DNA of 64,000 nucleotides from Eudorina sp. 2006-703-Eu-15 (GCA_003117195.1 BDSI01000077.1:503501-567500), one strand, 5' to 3'; positions 1 through 13,451 are shown, counted from the stretch's first letter. The notes: generated from the letters alone by a model not told the origin. Numbers and translations: made by a program.

Positions 1-710
1 CAGACCAGTGCATGATAAATAAATACTTTTCGGAAGACGGGCCGCTACTGCTTCATTCCTAACGCATGTGGCACTCACTTGAGCCTATACATGGGCGTCG
101 TACATGTCGCTTTGCGACGTACATACACGCACGACACACGGCGGCCTCCCAAGCAGAAACCAGTCCCAGACACCTACCTGCCATCCGTTGACAACGTACG
201 CCGCCGCCTCGAAGGACCGCCCTAGCACCCGCCTCGCGCGCGTGCGACTTGGCAGCCGCAGACCACGTCCACAACCGCCAGAAGTGCGCACCATAATTCA
301 AACATACGCGTCTCCCCATTCCCGCGGCGGCTCAATTCTCCACTACATACGTCGCTCCGCGGCGGGTACGGGATAGATTCCACGCAGTACGTTGCGGTAG
401 GTACGGCAGGTAGGAGGCCCTGCCGTATTCCCGTGCCCGCCGCTTACCTCCCTCCATCCTGCTGTTACCGATAATGCTGCTGCTTTTGTGTTCCATTGGT
501 GTTCCTGTTAATGCGGTTAGTGCTGTAAGCTGCTGTAACCTGCCTGCTGCTGAACGTCTTCTTCGTATTGCTGAGGCTGCAGCCGGTGAGAGCCAGCAGA
601 GGCTCCGCGAGATGCTGGGGCAGCCAGCGCTTCGCACGGTACTACTGGGATTTCAAGAGGGCCGTACGTCCATTGTACGACAACTACTAGAGAGCCACCG
701 ATGCTGCCCC
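1..710. other. Region downstream of the receptor kinase
   Basis: This stretch lies beyond the stop codon of the minus-strand receptor kinase and probably holds its 3' UTR and intergenic DNA. Open frames here do not look like known proteins. Positions about 588-695 resemble, with divergence, the 100-bp inverted-repeat element found at 17462, 38548 and 38950; the shared part runs from a GGTGA(A/G)AGC start to CATTGTACGACA(A/C)CTACTA. I see no RNA gene. Confidence 0.4.
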
Positions 711-3700
711 CTACAGTCCCATCTGCGCCAGGGTCAGCTCCTTAACGACCTCCGCCGCCGCCGGTCGGCGCCGCGCGTCCCTGTCCCAGCACCGCACCAA
801 CAGGTCTCTCAGCCGCGGGGGGCACCTCTCGAGGCACATGCCGTCCAGCGGCGGACGCAGCCCCAGCAGGGCCACGCGCACGGCGATGCAAACCGGCGTC
901 AAGCCCTGCGGCGGCGCACGTCATTCGAATATATACCGTAACACGTATATGGTGGGTAGGTGCTCCGGAGGATAGCATCAGCACACTTACAGAGTTTGGC
1001 AGCGGGGTTCGGGTTTTGGGGGTTTTGGGGGTCGGGTCGGGTTATTGGGCTGGGGTTGCTGGCGTCGGGTTGTGGACAGCAGCAGCGCCGGCGGCGGCGC
1101 GCGGGCGAGAATACCACGACGACTCGTCGGACGACGACGACGACGACGACGCGGTGGGCGGGCACGCAATGCGGTAAGACGAGAGCGCGGCGGCGGCGAG
1201 CGGCCGGTCCGAAGCGTCCGGGAGCTCCAGGGAGCCGACGGGATTGGTGGCAGACGCCTAGGGAGCCTCAAAATACGGCATCCTGGGCCTTGTATATGGC
1301 GGGGAGTAGCTAGGCAGCAGGTACGACAGCTCATACGGCGGCCGTACGTCCGGAAAGGATCCCCAGACGCTCCTCTGCCCACCACACCTCCCAGGGTTGC
1401 TCGCCGGAAAGCATCGTCCACAGCAGTACCCCGAACGAGTACATGTCCTGAGCGGCGGGCCGGGCCGGGCGCGGCCGGGCCAAGTGGAGGGGAGGGAGGG
1501 GCACGGTTCGGATGCGAGCAAGGGACACTGCAGGTACATGTGGCCAGAGGTGTTGATTAATTCGGTGCACACACAATAATAGTTTGAATGTGCATTGTAT
1601 GTACGCTAGTTATAACAATATTGTAATAACAATAAAATAATAATAAAAATTTAGTATGTTAAAAAAAGATATGTACACCATAAACGCGGTATGTGCGCCG
1701 GGTCTCATCCACCCCCACCAGGTACGTGCGCAGCAGCCACCGCAAGCGCGCGTCGCTGTGCAGACAGCGCCCAACCACGCGGCTACCGGCAGCAGTACAG
1801 CGACAGATGTCAATATACATTATGCCCAGTACAGTAGTACTCAAACAGCGAACAGCGCTTGCAGCTATGGATTGCGTGTTAGGCCGGCCCGCAGCCAAAC
1901 GAACACAGCGTAAATCTATCCGCGCGGGACAAACCGACTTAAGAGTCCAGCAACGCCTGGGCGTATCTTAGACTCAGCCCACTCACCTGCTGACCCAGGC
2001 CGTCATACGTCATTTCCGCACTGGCGACGGCCCTTCCGCCCGACCCAGTGACCGACCCATCCACCGACCCACACCGACCCATCCACCGACCCATCCACCA
2101 ACCCACCCACCGACCCAGTGACCCACCGACCCACCACATGATGCGTCAGGCTTGAGACCTTGAGGTCGAAGCACTCTGTACGGCAGTAGTGCGCAGATAG
2201 CTCCGTCAGTTCGGTGATTCGTCGTGGAGGGCGCGAAGGGAGCGAGTTGAGGCGAGGAGGCAGAGTTCCAAACACGCCAGGTAGGGAAGGCAGACGCAGC
2301 CAGGCGGCGGGATAGCGACACCGACCCGCGGGTCGCCTAGGAGACAGCGGTACTGCTTACGCACGGCGCGCTGGAGGGTGTGGCGGCGGCAGCCGGTGGC
2401 CCGCGGGATAGCGACACCGACCCGCGGGTCGCGACCAGGTGGGCCCCGCAAAGGAAGGTCCGCAAGGGGGGCGGGGCCCAGGGACGCGTAACAGGCAGGG
2501 GCGCCCAGGGTATGTCCCGACCCGTTGGGCAAAATTGGATCCCGACCTGGTGATTGAGTCGATCGCTCGGACTCTAAAGTCGATCGCTCGGACAACACGT
2601 CGCGACCGGCTGCCTGTATGTCCTAGGTAGCAATACGACGCGCGGAGGATGCTTTTGGGAGCAGAGAGAATATTGTGCTTTGCACACAAATGGCGGTTTG
2701 GAGCGCAGGACAGGCTTTTCCACACACCCGACGCGGGGAGACAGCAGCAAGCCACAACTTGCTGGCCAGCGGACAACACGAACTCCCGGACCCCAGTGCA
2801 CTGCAAAGGTAATGCAACAGACCCTGTAGGACATGACCCAGAGGCCGAGGCCGCGGTCGACCCCACTTGATCGCGCGGCTGGCGCACGTCACCCACCTGG
2901 GGCCATGTACGGCGCCTGAAGGTGACCCAGGGCGGGGCGTGTACGGCGGGAGATGGCAGGAAATGGCGGGCGGACAGCAGCAGGTGTGGCGGACGGGGGT
3001 GTATGTACGTCAAATCACGCAAGAGGCCGCTGCGGGATGTGATCTGGGCATGAAAACCGTTTCGATGATTGTCACGTGCACCCAGACGAAGGCTGCTTGC
3101 ACCAAGAAGCGTCCTTGCGGCAGCCCGGGGGCACAGCATGTACGGCACCTGAACATAAGGTTCCCCGTCGCGTCCATGCCCCAACGTTTCGTAGGCTGAG
3201 CATGTTTCCCAACGGATCAGAGAAGGATCCACGATGGTTCCACATGCGTGCGTGATGAGTCACGTGTATGTACGGCGCCGACATTACGGCATGGATTCGG
3301 CGGCTTCCGTACTCACCGTACCCCTGCAGGGGTGCGCCGTTGGCATTGTGTTGGCCCTCAGCCGCGACAGGCCAAAGTCCTGTACGGCAAGATTCCATGC
3401 GGTACGGTTGAGTACGATGAACACCCGCTCGATCCCCTAATATATAATTAATATTATTACATTGACGTGCAGCAGCGCGAGACGCACTCGGAGGCAACAA
3501 GGACCGATGATCCCTGTCCCTGGGGTCCGCTGTACCGTTCATTCATTCAAGCACTGCACGCAACACCCTTCGCAACTAATCTCACGTTTCGAAAAGGCGT
3601 TGCCGCATCGTCAGCCCCATGAAGGAATCCAAGCAATCAAACGGCCGTGTGAAGCCACAACTTCAAGCACCCGAAGCATCGACGACAACAGACGTGCACG

Positions 3701-6700
3701 CCCAACAAACTTTTCCCCTCACAACATTTCCAACACATATGTGCATCTTCATATGCAGGCAGGTAGCTCTTTTTCCCGTTCAGGCATTCCTGACTCACCG
3801 CCAGCTTGACGATGGGCCGGGGGGAGTCGGCGTTCGTAAGCAGCACGTTGGCGGGCTGGTGTCGTTCCACAGCAAGGTGTGTATGTCGAAATGGGTCGGG
3901 GAAGGGCGAGGCATCGCCCGCATGCAAATAATCGTATAAAAAGGGGCACGTTTTGCTTGAAGATGAAATGGGTTTGTTATATAATGAGAAGCACAATGAA
4001 ATGGGTATGTGCAAGTGTTTGTTCTTGTCGGTGGCAAGGCAGGAGTAGTAGTGCAAGGGGCATAGCAAAGCCCGCCTGCATGAATGGCATGCATGCACAT
4101 CAAATGCCTGCCCATGCCTGCCAGGTGTATGTGTACAAGCATAGCTGTGCAGCGGGAAAGCCCGCCCTAACCAACCGGCAATAGCCAATAGGGTCCATTC
4201 TGCGAGGACCAATCCCGAACCAATCCTCAACATGCCAATAGGGTGCATGTGTAGGCAGGCAGAGCAGAAGTGCGTGACATGCAAGGGCCATAGCTAAGCC
4301 CCGAAAATATAACCCGAAGAATGCCCAACATCGATGTATGTGTATGAGTGTGTGGTCATACCCCGCGGAACATTAAAAGGACTGGCCATGAGGTGCCATC
4401 ACGGGGAGACTGGGCCCAGGACCGACCCATGGGCCCAGGACCGACCCATGGGCCCAGGACCGACCCATGGGTCCAACGGCTCGCCGTCTTCGTCTATCCC
4501 AGCATCGACGGTTATTGGTATGGTGCTCTTTTGCGGTTTCGCTGCCTTTTATTGGCAAAAGGGGAGTTGCACTCGGGGGCGAGATGACGGAACAAACCAA
4601 ACACCGGCCAGCTGCGGCGGTTCCGACTTCCGGCAGTGTGTTATTTAGGCAGGCAGAACAGGAGTGCGTGACAGTGCGTGGCAGTGTGTGGGGAGGTAGG
4701 CCTCGGCCCGCTGTCGCCGAGCGTCCTCTGTCGTACGAATGACCCGTGACGCCCACTGTAAGATAGTGTCATTACGTGGTCAGACAGCCATACTCAAATG
4801 CCAGGCTCACAGCGCCTGGCGCCATGTGCCAGGAATATATCCGGGGCATGATCGCACGCCGCAGGTACGTACTGCCAGGCACAGCCACGCTAGCTGTCCC
4901 TGAGGCTGCTGACCCATCCATGCGAATCATGCCAGCCCATCTACCCATCTACCCAGCGCCTCCGACGACATTAACAACTTGGTATTGGTACATACATACC
5001 ATACGACACCCGCCCCTGCACTGCACTGCACTGCACCCGACGACGCAGCCCACCTTGACGTCCCGGTGCACGATGCTGGGGTGCAGGTACGCGAGGCCCT
5101 GCGCCACCTGGACGCCGATGTGGAGCACCTGAGGGAGCGGGTGAGGTCAGAAGGGTGGGGCGGGGCGGGCAACGGCAGGCGGGGGAATGAATGTGTAGAT
5201 GAAGTTACAGCGGGGTGCCCGCAGGCAAATCTGCGACCCACTGCCGCAGGCTGCCAATCGCCACTTCCACCTGATAGCAAGAAAACTCACCAATCTGGAT
5301 ACTTACCCGCTATCTTCTTTGAGACCCCCCGTCTGTTTCGGGGTCCGCCTCATCACCGCACAGCTCCGTTGAGTCCGATCCCTACCCCTCCCTACCTCCT
5401 GCACGCACCTTATCCAACGGCATCAACACGCCCTCCAGCCGCAGCCAGTCGCGCCCCCGGCCACCAAGCGGCGGCGGCGCCGCCGCCGCCGCCGCTGCCG
5501 CCGCGATGTGTCCCCCGCCGTACAAGTACGCTTGCAGGGATGTCTCCATGAGCTCCATCACGAGGCAGACCCCCGGAGGATCCAAGCAGGCCGCCAGCAG
5601 CCGCACGATGTTGGGGTGGTTGCAGCGGCCCAGCACCTCCACCTCCTGCGCCAGCTGCCGCAGGGAGCCGCCGCCCTGGCGCGACGCCTCCGCGTCCGCC
5701 CCCGCGAACACCGCCTCGCCGATCGCCTCCGCGTCCGCGCCGTCCCGGTCGGCGGCGCCTCCGCCGCCCGTCCCCCGACCGCCGCCCGACCGCGTTCCTT
5801 CGGCCGCAGCCGTCGGAATGGGCGTTGGGGGAGGGGTGGTGGGGCTGGGAGGCGCGCTCCAGCACTGCCACGCGGGCGTCAGAGCGGCGCCTTCAGATGG
5901 GGGCTCTGCTGCTGCTGCTGCTGCTGTAGCGACGGCGGCGGCTTCGGAGATGCCGGCTGCTGCTGCTGCTGCTGCTGCGGTGGCTGGCGCTGCTTCTGCG
6001 GTGGCTGCAGCTGCTGCTACTGCAGCGGCTAAGGCGCCGGGGTGAGCGACAGGGTGCCCGGGGGCTGTCGGTTGCGCGGGTAAGCCGAGAGAGTCTTGGC
6101 TGGGCCCCAGGCGCCCCAAGGTTTCATCAAACATGGCAAGCGAAAATGACGACGGCACCAAAGTGTAATCCCCAGCCCTCTCTTCCGTCCATGCCGGATG
6201 CGTTGCGAACCAGCGCGGCTCCGGCTCGTGAACCCCATTCGGCCGCGACGACGGCGACCGACCGAAGCACCCTCCCTCGAGCACCTTGACCGCAACTCGC
6301 TGACCCCGGAAAAGCCCTTCGTACACCCGGCCGAAGCCGCCCTTGCCCAGAACCACGGGTCGCAGTCGCACGACGTCGCAAGCCGCCGCCGCCGCCGCGG
6401 GTTCCGTCGGCACAGATGCCGACGCGATGTCACCGGCGGAGGATATGGACGACGGCGACGACGGCGACGAGCCGCTCGTGTCCGCATCCTGACCCCCGTC
6501 GTACATGCCTTTGCTGGCGGCAGCGACGCCGCGCGCGATGGCAGCGGCGGCGTCGGCACCCGCGTTTTCCCCGCCCCGTTCCGTGTTGGATGCGGATGCA
6601 GCTGCGGGCGCTGCAGCGGCTCGGAGGGACTCCGCCCGACGAGGGGGACACTGCGGCCCACCACATGGCGGGCGGTCTCCTTTGGGCGGGACGGCGCCGC

Positions 6701-9700
6701 CGCAGGCCGACGTGCACATGTCGAGCCGCACCCCCAGTTGCAGATCGGCGCGCGGCTTCGTTTCAGGTGAGATCACCACCGCGCAGTAGGGGAGGTGCAC
6801 CAGCTCCGAAGCCTGGCCGCATCTGGTCGTGCTAGATGGTACGGCAGCTGCCGGCGGAATGTGCGACGAAGCGGACATGCCCATGTCCGTGATGCTGGGC
6901 TGGTTGGTCGCGCGGGTGCCGCCGTGGCCCCTGCACACACACACACACATACACACATACACATACACACACATACACACACACGCACACACACGCACAC
7001 ACAGTGGCTCGTATCCGGGCCTGGGCGGGTATGGGTGGGCTTCTCATTAAACACAGTGGCTCGGTTCTCTTTCACACACACACACACATACGCACACACC
7101 CCGTACAGTTTGCCTGCCCACGAACACACGTACATGCAGGTTTTTTTCACACACATACACCACCACCATCACCACACACAGATACGGGTTTCGATGCCCT
7201 CGCTGAGCACGCGCGCCGGCCGACACGTGCCGCCAACACGACTACCAGTGCTGCGAGCTACCAGTGCAGCGGGCGTCGCAGACCAGACTGCAACCACGAA
7301 GCTGCAGCAGGACCCGGAGCACGAGGCGGTGAGTGCGACCGCGCGCGCTGGAAATACAAAAAGCGTGCACCTTGGTGACATGTGCGTGGTAACCCATACC
7401 TTGTCTGCACCTTGATGACATCCCACCTATCACCCGTGATAACATCTAAACCCGACCCTCTCTATCTCCTCCATCCGGCTTGACGGCAGCAGCCCCACAT
7501 ACACCTGCCAGCGCAGCGCCACGCCCGAACCGCGCACCTCGATCTCCGGCGAGCCACAGCAAGCCACAACGCAAGACCCAAAGCCCCAGCGCCTGCAAGG
7601 CGTGCATGCACCAAGGGGCACACCGATTCGACTTTGACATTTTGACGCGTGCATGTCGTACTGTACGGCGTCGTCCACTACCGGCGTCGGCTACGTGCCG
7701 CTCGCGCCTCCTTGCAAGCTTCCGCCTCTTCCACTCCCCGGGCCCCCCTGCCTCCCACCTGCCACGGCGACGCAAACCGCGACGGCCGGAATCCAGCCAT
7801 GCGCGCCTCCGCCTCCGCCTGCGCTACCGGCGGGGCCCCCGCCGCCTTCAGACCCGTTACCGTTTTGCGACCGAGGATACGCGCCGTCCGATCGCGGGAA
7901 CGAGTCCGGCAACAGAGGCGGCGGCGGCGGCTGCAGCGCTGCTGACGGGGACGTGAACAGCAGCATACAGGCCAGAGGACCATGTTTGGCGATGCAATCC
8001 ATGGGCACGGTGCCGACGCACAACCCCCGCGTGTCCTGCAGCCAGAGCTGCCGAGTGGAGCCAAGCAGGCGAGGGAGGGAAGTGCGCGTGAGGAGGGATA
8101 TGCCAACACGCGGGCAAGGATAGCGTTTCGGATCGCATTTCAGATCATTTCTCTTGTCACGCGAAGATGAACACCCATGAGTACGACAGAGTACGGCACC
8201 CACCAGGTACCCCGCCTGGACCGTTAGACTCGCGGGTCGCTGCAGCTCCATCGCATTTGTGGCGTAGTCCACGTAGCGGCCGGTGTACGAATAACAACGG
8301 TCGAGCACTTCCGCGTCGGGTGTCGTACTACAGGTGTCGGGCTGCGGCTCCGGAAGGACGTAGGTGTTGGTGCCGGGTAATGCTGGGGGCCGATACCCTA
8401 TGGTCGCCTGCACCGCTTGGCTGAAGAGCACGGCACGGCGGGGTAGGGCCGGGCGTGGGTGAGTGCGGGCAAGCACCGGCCATGACCGGCCATGCGCGGT
8501 GTGTTGGCGGCGGGAGATGCGCACACGGGCACGCTAGGCTCCGGCGCGCGCGGGGCGCAGCGCGATCACCGCACGGCCTCCTCGCTGACAGGCCTCATTT
8601 GCGGTACACACAGAAGAAGGAGGAGCCGGGCGACAGGCAACACAGAAGAGGAGGAGCCGGGGAAATATTCGTCTCGACGGACATCGCGCCGAGGGCGAGT
8701 GTCCAGGAGTGCCGGAGCCCAGGGGGGAGCCCACCGCGTCAGGGGCTGCCTTCAGGGAAAGTGGGCAACACGAAACACGCACGCGAGTGGGCCTGGCTCG
8801 GCCCCCCGGCCGCAAAAACGTAGACCCTCCGGACCCGCCAAGACCCGGCCTCTCCTGCCCCTCCTGCAAAACCGTGCTCTATCTTGGGCCCGCCCGGACC
8901 CCTGACCCAGCTCCGCCTCTCCTGCCCCTCACGTACCTGCCCACATCAATTGGGAAACACATCGGCCAAACGAACGCACAGTGCGCTAACTGTACGACAG
9001 CCGGTGCGCCGTCGCGGGGCGTCATGTCCAGCATGTCCAGGCCCGGGGCCTGGTTGAACGACCCTGAGCGGAAGCGGATGAGGACCAGCCGTCGCAGCAC
9101 CAGGAAGACGCCATTGGCCAGCTGGAGCTGTGTTGATAACGGAGGTGGGGCGGGAGGGGAGGGGAGGGGAGATGTGTGGGGGGCAGGCCGGGGGCGGCGG
9201 GCAGCAGGAAGCCCGGTCAGGGTGAGGGGTTAGGCGCGGGAGGCGACAGGACGGTCAGGGTGAGGGGGACGGAGAGCTGCTGGCGGGCCAGGCAGCCGGC
9301 GCGTCGTCGTGTGTTGGTTGTGGGTGTAAAGCGTCTGGCAGCGGTCGTGACCGGGGACTTGCATAAACGCGAAGGGTAGGCCCTCAACAACCCGGGAACA
9401 CCTAGCACCCGTTGACGAAGTTAACATCGGACCAGCACTGACATGAAAGTGCGCAAAGGGAGCCCGGCCCATTCCGACTGGAATTGAACAATAATGACCA
9501 GCGAACATGGGCGGCAGGCCGCGCCGCAGTTGTCGCCCGCAGTTCATGCCGACGCGCAGAGGAAAGCCGAGTTAAGGGGTTAGCACACCCAGCTTCTGAG
9601 CAGCGATGAATGGTCCGCAAAGGAATGCCGTACGACTCCACAGTTAAGAGGCTGCAAACCGTTGTGCGGGATTGAATCGGCAGCGCGGCGCAGAAAAGCG

Positions 9701-10518
9701 AGCGCGGGATAGAGAAGGTCAACGTCGGGCGTGAGACGGCGGGATTGGCGGTGTAAGTCCCGGCTACACTCCCCCCCGGGCTCCGCTGTAACATCCTTGA
9801 TCAAGTGTGAAAAGTACGGCGTGTACGACAGGGCGGTCTGAGCTGGAGTCAGGTCGGTGACAGAGTGACAGGAAGGATGGGGAGCTGGCGGAAGGTCCAC
9901 CCGGCCGGTGCGACACTGTCATGCCGACTCGCCCCAAACCCGCTAATAAGACCAGCCATGCGGGGGCGGTTTATTTTCCGCAGCCCGGCAAGCCACTTTT
10001 GTGTACGACGACGGCGTTGCGCGGTTAAGATTGCCAAGTTGATGTGCGTGCTCTGAAGGGAGCTCGAGGAAAGCCCATGGGGCCCAATGCCTTTCAGATC
10101 AGCATCCGCGTGTTTAGGGGAACGGTCAGCTGCGGACGAGCTCGAGAGGTAGGGCTGACGGACACGGGGGACGCGAATCTATCCTTCTGCAGACCGATAA
10201 CAACGTCGCGCATGGACTCGCCTTCCGGCGGACGAACGCCATGTCTAGGACTGCAGTGGCGCTGTCGATGGTGAAGTTTCGCCTCAGCAAAATGACTGCA
10301 GGCGGCCAGTCGCTGTCCACGAGCGTCATATTGCCCAGCAATTGCGCAGTAGTCACTTGGGGGTCAGCAAGCGCAGCGGCCAAGTCAGCTCCGTTTCTGC
10401 AAAGGACTGCTAAAGCCTGCCCCAACTGATCAGCTGCCAAGGTTTGCGACGCGATAATGTATAACATGTAGCAAAGAGCCGGTGAAGCTGACAAACGAGA
10501 CAAGGAATTGAAATGCAT
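711..10518 (-). CDS. Receptor-like protein kinase (13 exons), volvocine type
   Basis: Single-pass receptor kinase of about 1000 aa. Exons (minus): 10222-10518, 8937-9127, 8204-8420, 7759-8047, 7538-7592, 5409-~6831 (or ~6894), 5054-5128, 3799-3855, 3317-3379, 2897-2915, 2135-2175, 1388-1447, 711-905; phases agree at every junction. Exon 1 gives a signal peptide and the start of an extracellular domain. Exons 4-5 give a membrane helix ending ARRRS. The kinase domain shows GKGGFG, the VAVK lysine, QEVEVLGRCNHPNIVRL, HRDVK-PAN, DFGLSRL, APYMAPE, DMYSFGV and a C-lobe ending in RRPAAAEVVK. All catalytic residues are present, so it should be active. About 200 low-complexity residues sit between the VAVK lysine and the helix C glutamate. 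The first intron appears to be GC-AG (GCGAGT donor). The start of exon 6 is uncertain. Ligand unknown. Confidence 0.88.
2041..2131. repeat. CCGACCCATCCA-type minisatellite in kinase intron
   Basis: Degenerate tandem units of about 8-12 bp (ACCGACCCATCC and variants) fill the start of the intron between kinase exons 1388-1447 and 2135-2175. They abut the donor site of the 2135-2175 exon. Confidence 0.7.
4405..4470. repeat. Three 19-bp tandem units in kinase intron
   Basis: The unit GGGCCCAGGACCGACCCAT is repeated three times head to tail inside the long intron between the HRDVK exon and the PAN exon of the receptor kinase. Confidence 0.8.
6934..7002. repeat. CA-rich microsatellite
   Basis: Imperfect (CA)n with interspersed TA steps, just upstream (in the gene's sense) of the large kinase-domain exon. 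It opens the reading frame upstream of the exon artificially. Related CA runs occur at about 7074-7100 and 7141-7180. Confidence 0.8.
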
Positions 10519-12983
10519 GGTGATGCATGGAAAGCTTGAATGCGCAGTTGCGATGCAGAGTCATGCGTTGCATAAGTTGCATTATAGCGCTGCCAGGCCA
10601 TAACATTGGTAAAAGCTCGTCATTTCTCATTGGATGATTGCAAGTCGTTCAAGAATACAGAGTACGGTACTGTATATGATACGTCCAAATCACCGTAACC
10701 TTCCCCGCAACGGACATCCGTCAAAGGCCGCTCATCACGATCTTCCCGCACCAGTTACCATCGTAACCGTTTCACGATCTCCGCCATATCCGTTCACCCG
10801 ACCATCCTTCGAGTTTGAGGGGCCATGTGACTGGCCGGACGGTCAGTACAACATGTAACATTCCGTATAACCTTCCCGTGCGAAGCACCGCGTCCTACTC
10901 GAGGCCCATGGAGGCTCAAGCGACAGGTCAAATAAAGATCCCCTTACGATTCTTTTATTTGCTACAACTTGTATTCCGTCGGATCAGTAATGCCATTTCC
11001 GTTTTTTCAAGGGTACGCGTCTCCGCGTGTTTTGTAATGTGAGGTTCTCAAAAAGTGTTATTGCTTGGATTGGCCCTGATTGACAAACACCTTCAGGGGT
11101 TAAGCTAGAAACTGCTACCGGCGGCCGTAAAGTCGCAGGATGTCTCCATTTTGGATTCGTATAAACTTGTCATTGGGTGATAGCAAATCAGTCAAAGTTA
11201 CAGAGTACCGTACAATAGTATCGCGTCCTACCTGAGGCCCACGGAGGCTAAAACGACAGGCAAAATAAGATTCCCTTACAAACGTTTATTTGCTGCAACA
11301 TGTATTCCGTCGGATCAGGAATACCATTTCCGATCTATCTTCACTCGAGCAAGGATACGCGTCTCCGCGTACTTTGTAATGTGAGGTGCTCAAGTAGTAT
11401 TATTGCTTGGGATTGATTGACTCACGCTTGAAGAGGGTCAGCAAATAAAGAAGCTGCCGCCGACGGCCGCCAATCAAAGTCAGTGAGCATGGTGACGGCG
11501 AGTAAAGCCGTTTATGTGCCGCAAGGGATGAAATAATTTACAGCCAATTATGTGCCATCAGGTATGATGGTGACGATGATGACGATGACGATGATGATGT
11601 TATTACAAGCTTCTTGAGCTCGTAAGGCCCAGACGTGACAGGAGGTTCATGGACCACGAACCTCAACAAAATAGAGATAGAAAGAAAAATAAAACAAAAT
11701 AATGGAGGAACCAATTAGCGGCTGAGAATGGAACGAGGTATGGATATAAATATATCGTACGAAAGTTGGCATTAGATTGCATGCCATTTCACACGTACGC
11801 GTCGCCATGTCTTCTTTCGGGGCCCGATATGAAGCGCATTATTACACGTACTTAAAGCACATGTAAAGATGTATCATGTAAAAACTTGTCCTTTTACAAT
11901 TGGTACTACGGGTACTGTTCTGCACGCCATCACGGTCAGACGGAGCCCAAAAAGGTAAATCTGTATACGTAATAATTTTTCAGGTGACAGGATGCATGGT
12001 AACGCGTGCACGTTTCGTTACGCACGTTCGCTTTCTTACACACTCCCGGTCGGTACGCGTTTTCATGGCCAACGTTTGTCATGAAAACGCTCTACTTTCA
12101 GTAAATTAAGTTACAATAAGCCATCTGCTGCAACAAATAATCGTTTTCAACTGGGATCGCTCTGTCTGGATGGAGGTGCTACTGGGGCAAATACCATCAT
12201 TGCGTTAGCGTAGGCCGTCGTTGACGCGAGCATTATTACAGCGCAACGCGGTCGACGGAAAACGTGGCCCAACGCGCTCTAACGCGCTCCTAACAACGCA
12301 GGTTAGCCGTCGTCATATATATGTATGACACACTGGATGAAGGCGGGGTTACACGCACTAGATAGGGATAGATCGAGGTACCCCAACTTGGAACCGTAGC
12401 GTAGCCCTACTTCCAACTGACATACACTAGACATGCAAGCAATCAGCAATCACCAGAGCAACGGGTCTCGATTAACACCGGCCCCCCCTCCCAAACACAC
12501 ACATCTGAGGCCCCGTGTGGGGACAACCCGACATTTACTGTTGTAACATACACCGCAAGGCGTGTGCATAGTTGTATTTACAATGACTGCCAACTCGTCC
12601 ACACAACTTTTGTGTACGTCTTCATCCCAAACACACTGGCTTGGATCGCCCCATAGTGATACGAAATCGGCTTGATGCTCCAGTGATCCTCAATCATGCG
12701 TGATTACGTGGAGATGATGGTTTCGCTGCATATACACGCAATACATCAATATGTAGACGATGATGTAACGAACGAGACATAACTAGTGGAGGGATGGATA
12801 GTAACTACTACGGTTACAGAATGTTCATCAAACACACAGGGCACATACACAGGGCAAACAACATTCTTCTATATGACATTAAAATAACAATGTTTATGAA
12901 ATAAACAATATATATATATATGCTGAATCGGCTATATTATATTATATAACCCCTGTACTATACTATGTTATATTATATTATAT

Positions 12984-13186
12984 ATCTTATCTTATCTTAT
13001 CTTATCTTATCTTATCTTATCTTATCTTATCTTATCTTATCTTATCTTATCTTATATTATATTATATTATATTATATTATATTATATTATATTATATTAT
13101 ATTATATTATATTATATTATATTATATTATATTATATTATATTATATTATATTATATTACATTATATTATATTATATTATATTATA
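12984..13186. repeat. CTTAT / ATTAT microsatellite
   Basis: A pure pentanucleotide array: about 13 CTTAT units, then about 26 TTATA/ATTAT units with one C interruption near 13160. The open frame across it is a by-product of the repeat. Confidence 0.95.
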
Positions 13187-13446
13187 CCAGCTGAATGCTC
13201 ATTATTTCGCACATTTAGCATGTAATAATATATTTTTACTTTCCATCCCATCGATGGCTGCTGCTGCAGCTTGGATGCAACGGGCCCGTCATGCACCTTT
13301 GGTTATGGTGCATGCATGGAACGACAACAATAGATAGCAGCAACAGGCTAAAAACAGTACGGAATGACGACGTGATAATGAGAGCGGAACGATGGAAATT
13401 TCATATATCGAAGCGATCTATCCAAGATATATATGCACGCAATTCG

Positions 13447-13451
13447 TTACA
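13447..13451 (-). terminator. Candidate TGTAA poly(A) signal of the 13.5-kb gene
   Basis: On the minus strand TGTAA, the usual volvocine polyadenylation signal, lies about 35 nt after the stop codon of the cysteine-rich gene. The motif is short, so chance occurrence is possible. Confidence 0.4.

Noticed and set aside
474..941. Plus-strand ORF downstream of the kinase
   Set aside because: Its right half is antisense to the last kinase exon; the left half resembles a non-coding repeat family.
5506..6045. Plus-strand Ala/Pro-rich ORFs
   Set aside because: Antisense of the kinase-domain exon; the minus frame holds recognisable catalytic motifs.
7678..8109. Alternative minus-strand frame over the membrane-segment exon
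   Set aside because: The other frame gives a continuous ectodomain and membrane helix with matching splice phases.
12965..13225. LILSYLILSY / YYIILYYI membrane-like ORF
   Set aside because: Translation of the TTATA pentanucleotide array.
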